Of a stretch of DNA of 64,000 bases, positions 60,073 to 64,000 are shown piece after piece. The notes beneath the pieces are model-generated. The model saw nothing but the letters and a program-made list of their open reading frames with translations, was not told the origin of the DNA and did not search any database. The position numbers and the translations under genes are program-made. Origin of the DNA: Henckelia pumila (taxonomy: Eukaryota; Streptophyta; Magnoliopsida; Lamiales; Gesneriaceae). The stretch is taken from the NCBI RefSeq assembly GCF_033568475.1, contig NC_133121.1:128248375-128312374 (forward strand). The letters run 5' to 3'. Positions within the stretch are counted from its first letter, which is position 1, and each line of letters starts with the position of its first letter.

Positions 60073-61683
60073 TCACCAACGTTCTCTTGGTTTGCCATCT
60101 GGAGACAATGGAATTAGATCTTTTTCATCACTTTTCCTTGAGCCATTAACTTGCTTAACATTTGGTTTGCTCCGTTCAAAACTCGACGATGAATCATCTT
60201 CTTCACTGTTGAATTTTGGAGGCAATTCATCGACATCACTCCAATCATCCTCGTAATCCTCATCCTCATCCTCATCCTCACCATCAGCAAGATCATCAAT
60301 CTCGTCAATTGCTAAATCGTCGATGTCGGACCATTCATCTTCGACATCTTCACCAGATCCACCCTCAGGTTCTGTCCCTACTGCTTGATCTGAACCAGCC
60401 TTTGAAATATTTCTTCTCGGGAATCTTGGAACATTAACAAGTGCACGAAGTTTCTCCTTGATGAGCAACAATCTGTCCTTTTCTATCAAATGGGAATCTT
60501 TGTACGCTTCGCGTAGGAACACTGAGTCTCTATCCCCTTTCAGAGACACGTAAAACATGTCCGGATGCCTGATAAACATCCCCCTGAGCTGCTGAGAGAA
60601 TCTAAACTCATCTCGAAAATGGGTCAAATGATCGACAAGTGTTCTCTTCTCAACAGTGAGACTCAAGATCTCATGAACAACACCACAGGCATGTTTTTCT
60701 TTCTCCAGCGTACCAGACCTGAGTCCTGAGAATTCAGAATAAGGTGATATGTAAGGCATGTCTCTAAATTGACTAATCCTTCTCATCTCACCTTTGGTAA
60801 GGTTGAGCCCCCTAGGTAGCTTCACTCTATTGAACTTTGGGCTTCTATCAATAATTAAATTTCTCTCTTCCATCTCTCTTTCCTTATTCTCGTCTTCCGC
60901 TAGCTCTGCTGCAGATACAGCAAGCTCAGGATCCCAATCAGTCAACTCAAGAGCTGGCCCTCGACCAGTTGTAACAACCTTAAAATACTGCGGATACCGC
61001 TGACAAATGGTATCGCAAAATTCCAAAGGCAACCCAAAATCATTTTTCAAATGTGCAATCTTCTCCAAAAGAACCCGTTTGTCAATCGACATCATCAACA
61101 ACTTCCTCAATTTAATAACCAACAAATCCTCCATTTCGTTCCTAATCCTCATCTCCTCGAGGTATAGCCTCTCCGCCTCGGGTGTCATCTTGAACCTAAG
61201 GGAATAAGCCCCTTCTTCCACAATCTCAAACACAGCAGGAAACTTCTTCAACAAAGAAATAAATCGCCTCCTTTTTTCTAGTCCCAAAGTTTTCCTAAAC
61301 CTACCCAAATGACGAAGTGCCATAATTCTATCTGGCTGGGACGTCAAAATCTTCCTAATTTTCAAAACTAATTTAAGCTTTTTGTCCCTTTGAATCACGT
61401 TATCAAAGGGAAGCTCTTTCCTCCTCTTCACAACACCTGCTCTTATTACAGGAAAAGGCAAATGATCTCTCCTTGTATTCCACAAAAATCCATTCTTCTC
61501 CTGAAAGACTAATTTTTTCCCCAGAAACGGAGTCTTCCCCGACTGTTTAGCACATAATGATGAATGGCCATCAAAACAGAACTTGGGCTTTTGAAGCGGT
61601 GATGACTTATATGAAAGAAAAAATGGAAAAGTACCCACTGAAGATGAAACTCTCTGGGTAGAAATCAACAACTTTGGTTCCAT
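60073..61683 (-). CDS. WTF1: PORR-domain RNA-binding protein WTF1, chloroplastic
   Basis: A single uninterrupted frame of 536 residues is read from the Met at 61,683 (MEPKLLISTQRVSSS). An earlier in-frame Met at 61,746 adds 21 residues but lies next to an acceptor-like AG, so it is probably 5' leader after an intron. The N-terminus fits a chloroplast transit peptide. The PORR domain spans about residues 80-430 (KLKLVLKIRKILTSQPDRIM, LKKFPAVFEI, LPLEFCDTICQRYPQYFKVV, RGMFIRHPDMFYVSLKGD). The tail is strongly acidic (EDEDEDEDYEDDWSD) with a basic end. WTF1 binds group II intron RNA in chloroplasts and promotes splicing together with the RNase III-like RNC1, an established role in maize. Its divergent neighbour is TROL, as I recall for the Arabidopsis locus At4g01037. 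Confidence 0.93.
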   Translation of the reverse strand: MEPKLLISTQRVSSSVGTFPFFLSYKSSPLQKPKFCFDGHSSLCAKQSGKTPFLGKKLVFQEKNGFLWNTRRDHLPFPVIRAGVVKRRKELPFDNVIQRDKKLKLVLKIRKILTSQPDRIMALRHLGRFRKTLGLEKRRRFISLLKKFPAVFEIVEEGAYSLRFKMTPEAERLYLEEMRIRNEMEDLLVIKLRKLLMMSIDKRVLLEKIAHLKNDFGLPLEFCDTICQRYPQYFKVVTTGRGPALELTDWDPELAVSAAELAEDENKEREMEERNLIIDRSPKFNRVKLPRGLNLTKGEMRRISQFRDMPYISPYSEFSGLRSGTLEKEKHACGVVHEILSLTVEKRTLVDHLTHFRDEFRFSQQLRGMFIRHPDMFYVSLKGDRDSVFLREAYKDSHLIEKDRLLLIKEKLRALVNVPRFPRRNISKAGSDQAVGTEPEGGSGEDVEDEWSDIDDLAIDEIDDLADGEDEDEDEDYEDDWSDVDELPPKFNSEEDDSSSSFERSKPNVKQVNGSRKSDEKDLIPLSPDGKPRERW

Positions 61684-61746
61684 TATAATCTCTAGTTTCT
61701 TCGTGGAAGCAAATGGAAATATATCATAACACAGCAGAACACACAC

Positions 61747-62000
61747 TAAGAATTACCATTCATGCATAAATCCATAAGAAGGAAACGGGATTGATGGGAG
61801 TCGCGAAATTAAGTGACTGACCTCGAGGAACAAGCAATTCGAGACGTCTGGGTTTACCTAAAAACTCAAAACCCTCTCCAAGATATTTGTTTCTACTTCG
61901 TGCCAAGTGTTTCTGGGTAACGTATTCTTGTGAAAGAAAAAAGAAAAGATAAGATCGGAAAAGGCGCTTCTTTTTTAGGGAAATGCGACTCTTAACTTCA
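61747..62000 (-). promoter_or_regulatory. Probable 5' leader intron and promoter side of WTF1
   Basis: On the minus strand a donor-like CTCGAG/GTCAGT at about 61,830 and an acceptor-like TTCTTAG at about 61,747 could bound an intron in the 5' untranslated region. This is read from consensus sites only. Confidence 0.35.
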
Positions 62001-63212
62001 CCTTGGCTCCGGCCCACAACTTAGCCATCAAAGTTTCCTACAACAATTTAGGTGTCTTTGGAGAAATTAATGGTTTCAATAACGAAATAATTCATCAATA
62101 TATATTAAATATTTTGATAAGTATTTTGAAGACAAACACGATTAATTTTAGGCTACTTTTAGCCCAACTTGAAAATCCAATGACGTGAATTGTATTTGGC
62201 ATGCGTGGTCTCTAAAATAAATATATGGGTAAATCACAGTTGAGGACTTGAGGTGCAAACAAGTAAAAGTCGAACTCGAGTATCATGCTACTCGATTTCG
62301 TGAGTTCGAGTTTGACTCATACACAGTCGAGTATTCAATTTGAAGTTTCGACTCATGAAAAAATCGAGTTACTCGAACTTGTGCTCTAAAAACTCGGAAG
62401 TGTTTTGTAGCATAATTTTAGAATTTCAATTTTATATTTACATAGACAAAAACACCCTTAAATTATATATCTAAAAAAATATATGTATAATTTTTGGTGT
62501 AGCTCGCGAGCAATTTGAGCAGAAGTAATAAAAAGTAGATATCGACTCAGAGTTGAAGTACTCAAATTTGATTAAATCAAACTCGAAATGAGGTTCGAAC
62601 TACTCACGTGTATCTAAACATGCTTCCACCTTATATCACAAATATCATTATTCTAAAACTAGCATATCGTTAGTCTAAAAAAAAAAAAATCCCTAGCATA
62701 TCATTATCGGAAAAAACACACATCTAAGTTGAATTTAATGTGATAAAAAAAAATACAAGGAACCAAAAACCAGAGAGGGTTGCATTTCTGTTCTACGCGG
62801 CAGGATTGCAGGAAGGTACTTGAACATATTTCAGATTTATTTTCTTTTATTTTTGTATTTTTATTACCAAACATGTTCCAGACTTCTGTAGTTCAAAATA
62901 TCCTCAGCCACACAATCATTGGAGCGCAAAACAGTCCCCCCAATCCATCTACCCGCAGTGGAACGTGTCATCTATCACTTGTATACACCTCTAAGTTCCC
63001 TTCTAGTTTGCACCAACTTATTACCCCGACTCACTATCACCAGCCACTTGCCAAATATCCCATTGCACAGCACATGAACCCCAAAAACAGCGGACTAGCT
63101 GTAACAAAAAGAAAAAAGCCAAGAACTTCAAACCAGCTATTACTGTTGTATGTTATGCTTCTCATGGTTCTTAGAGCTTAAAGGATTGTAAATAAGTGTT
63201 TCGGATCGTGTA
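62001..63212. other. Divergent intergenic region between WTF1 and TROL
   Basis: It should contain both promoters. Between about 62,230 and 62,620 there are repeated CGAGT/ACTCG words (for example GAACTCGAGTATCATGCTAC, TTACTCGAAC and ACTCGAAATGAGG) suggestive of a decayed inverted-repeat element. A 133-codon frame at 62,780-63,181 has no known domain and is not called. Confidence 0.5.
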
Positions 63213-63814
63213 ATGGAGGCCCTTAATGCAGTTGGCTTGACTCCAATTTCGGTTCTTGCTACAAGATCGGGGCCCAGAAAAAATCTGACGCCAGCCATCG
63301 TTTCCCCATCCAAGAATCAATCTTTTCCCGTTTCAAGATGTATGGCGGGGGGTCTGGCACTGTTATCTTCGGCTTTGGGTACTGATTTTGCTAGAGCATT
63401 GACATATGATGAAGCTCTACAGCAATCCGTGGGCAGATTGGCCCCCGATGTTGATGTCAGTGGAGTTCTTGGTAGCGTGACCAGTTTTGTTACGGAGAAT
63501 CCCCTTATCGTGGGGGGCGGAGCGGTGTTCCTTGCATTACCCGTGGTGGTTTCTCTGCTCAGCAAATCCAAGAATTGGGGAGTGGAGAGTGCGAAGACTG
63601 CTTATGCGAGATTGGGTGAGGATGATAAGGCTCAATTACTTGATATACGGGCACCGCAGGATATTAAGCAAGTGGGGAGCCCGGATATCCGGAGCTTCAA
63701 GAAGAAGCCGGTGGCTGTGGTGTATAATAAAGATGAAGACAAGTCAGGGTTCTTGAAAAAGCTGTCTTTGAAGTTTAAAGAACCCGAAAGCACCACATTG
63801 TTTATTCTTGATAA
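63213..63814 (+). CDS. TROL: Thylakoid rhodanese-like protein TROL (STR4), first exon only
   Basis: The exon encodes about 200 residues from MEALNAVGLTPIS to STTLFILD and ends at a donor (AA/GTAAGA, gt at 63,815). The rest of the gene lies beyond the window. The parts are a chloroplast/thylakoid targeting region, LTYDEALQQSV after a likely cleavage near ARA, a hydrophobic membrane helix (NPLIVGGGAVFLALPVVVSL) and the start of the rhodanese-like domain (WGVESAKTAYARLG, QLLDIRAPQDIKQVGSPDI, LKKLSLKFK). TROL sits in thylakoid membranes and tethers ferredoxin-NADP reductase through a C-terminal motif not seen here, helping partition photosynthetic electrons. The gene is divergent from WTF1, matching my memory of At4g01050 next to At4g01037. 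Confidence 0.9.
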
Positions 63815-64000
63815 GTAAGAATTGTCACCTGTTTCGTGTTTTATTTCTTAAATCTGATAGTTCACAACTTTCAATCCTTTGTTTACTCTTCTGAAATTGG
63901 TCATACTTTGTTATACTGGATTTAAATTCTTAAAGATAGGACTATGATATCGGGAGATGATCTAGCTTGCGCAAGTAGGGCTAGCTATTAGCTACTGGAA
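63815..64000 (+). other. TROL intron 1 (start)
   Basis: Sequence after the GTAAGA donor. It reads TTTCGTGTTTTATTTCTTAA and on, without a convincing acceptor before the window end. Confidence 0.5.

Noticed and set aside
62780-63181. 133-codon frame upstream of TROL
   Set aside because: No recognisable family, lies in the expected promoter/leader of TROL, and composition is that of noncoding DNA.

Overview
The window is nuclear DNA of a eudicot plant. Its genes have spliced exons with GT..AG introns, they match plant-only families, and two gene pairs resemble Arabidopsis neighbours. The intergenic DNA is AT-rich and full of plant LTR retrotransposons, MITEs and (TA)n tracts. An asterid is possible, but the sequence does not settle the species.

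Layout. Positions 1-16,260 are a transposon graveyard on the left side of the window. A Ty1-copia element (minus strand, cut by the left edge) is inserted into the protease region of a degenerate Ty3-gypsy element. Next comes a probable Tat-like LTR carrying two minisatellites, then an AT-rich gap. After that lie a duplicated SINE-like repeat and a tandem series of RNase H fragment plus LTR units from another copia family. Positions 16,260-21,240 are an AT-rich spacer with a MITE.

The gene island spans 21.3-40.0 kb: a DEAD-box RNA helicase (plus strand, 10 coding exons), convergent with a large nucleotidyltransferase/PAP-OAS1-like protein (minus strand, 8 coding exons), then a class-3 plastid lipase of the PLIP1 type (minus strand, 5 exons). 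Positions 40-60 kb are again spacer and mobile DNA: MITEs of Tourist and Mutator type, a pair of fold-back elements, and an approximately 8 kb PIF/Harbinger transposon. That transposon holds a solo LTR and a complete but broken copia element with a perfect target duplication. At the right end are the PORR-domain chloroplast splicing factor WTF1 (minus strand) and, divergent from it, the first exon of the thylakoid rhodanese-like protein TROL/STR4 (plus strand, running off the window).

How the genes relate. Three of the five host genes (PLIP1-like, WTF1, TROL) belong to chloroplast biology. The helicase and the nucleotidyltransferase are likely RNA-related. They do not form one pathway. The nucleotidyltransferase/lipase pair and the WTF1/TROL pair each match my memory of neighbouring loci in Arabidopsis, so the segments look like conserved ancestral blocks. 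I found no CRISPR, operon or other prokaryotic system and no tRNA or rRNA gene. The most unusual signals are clusters of short palindromes shared by LTRs of unrelated retrotransposon superfamilies, a 126-bp fold-back duplication inside a gag gene, and the tandem RNase H-LTR array.
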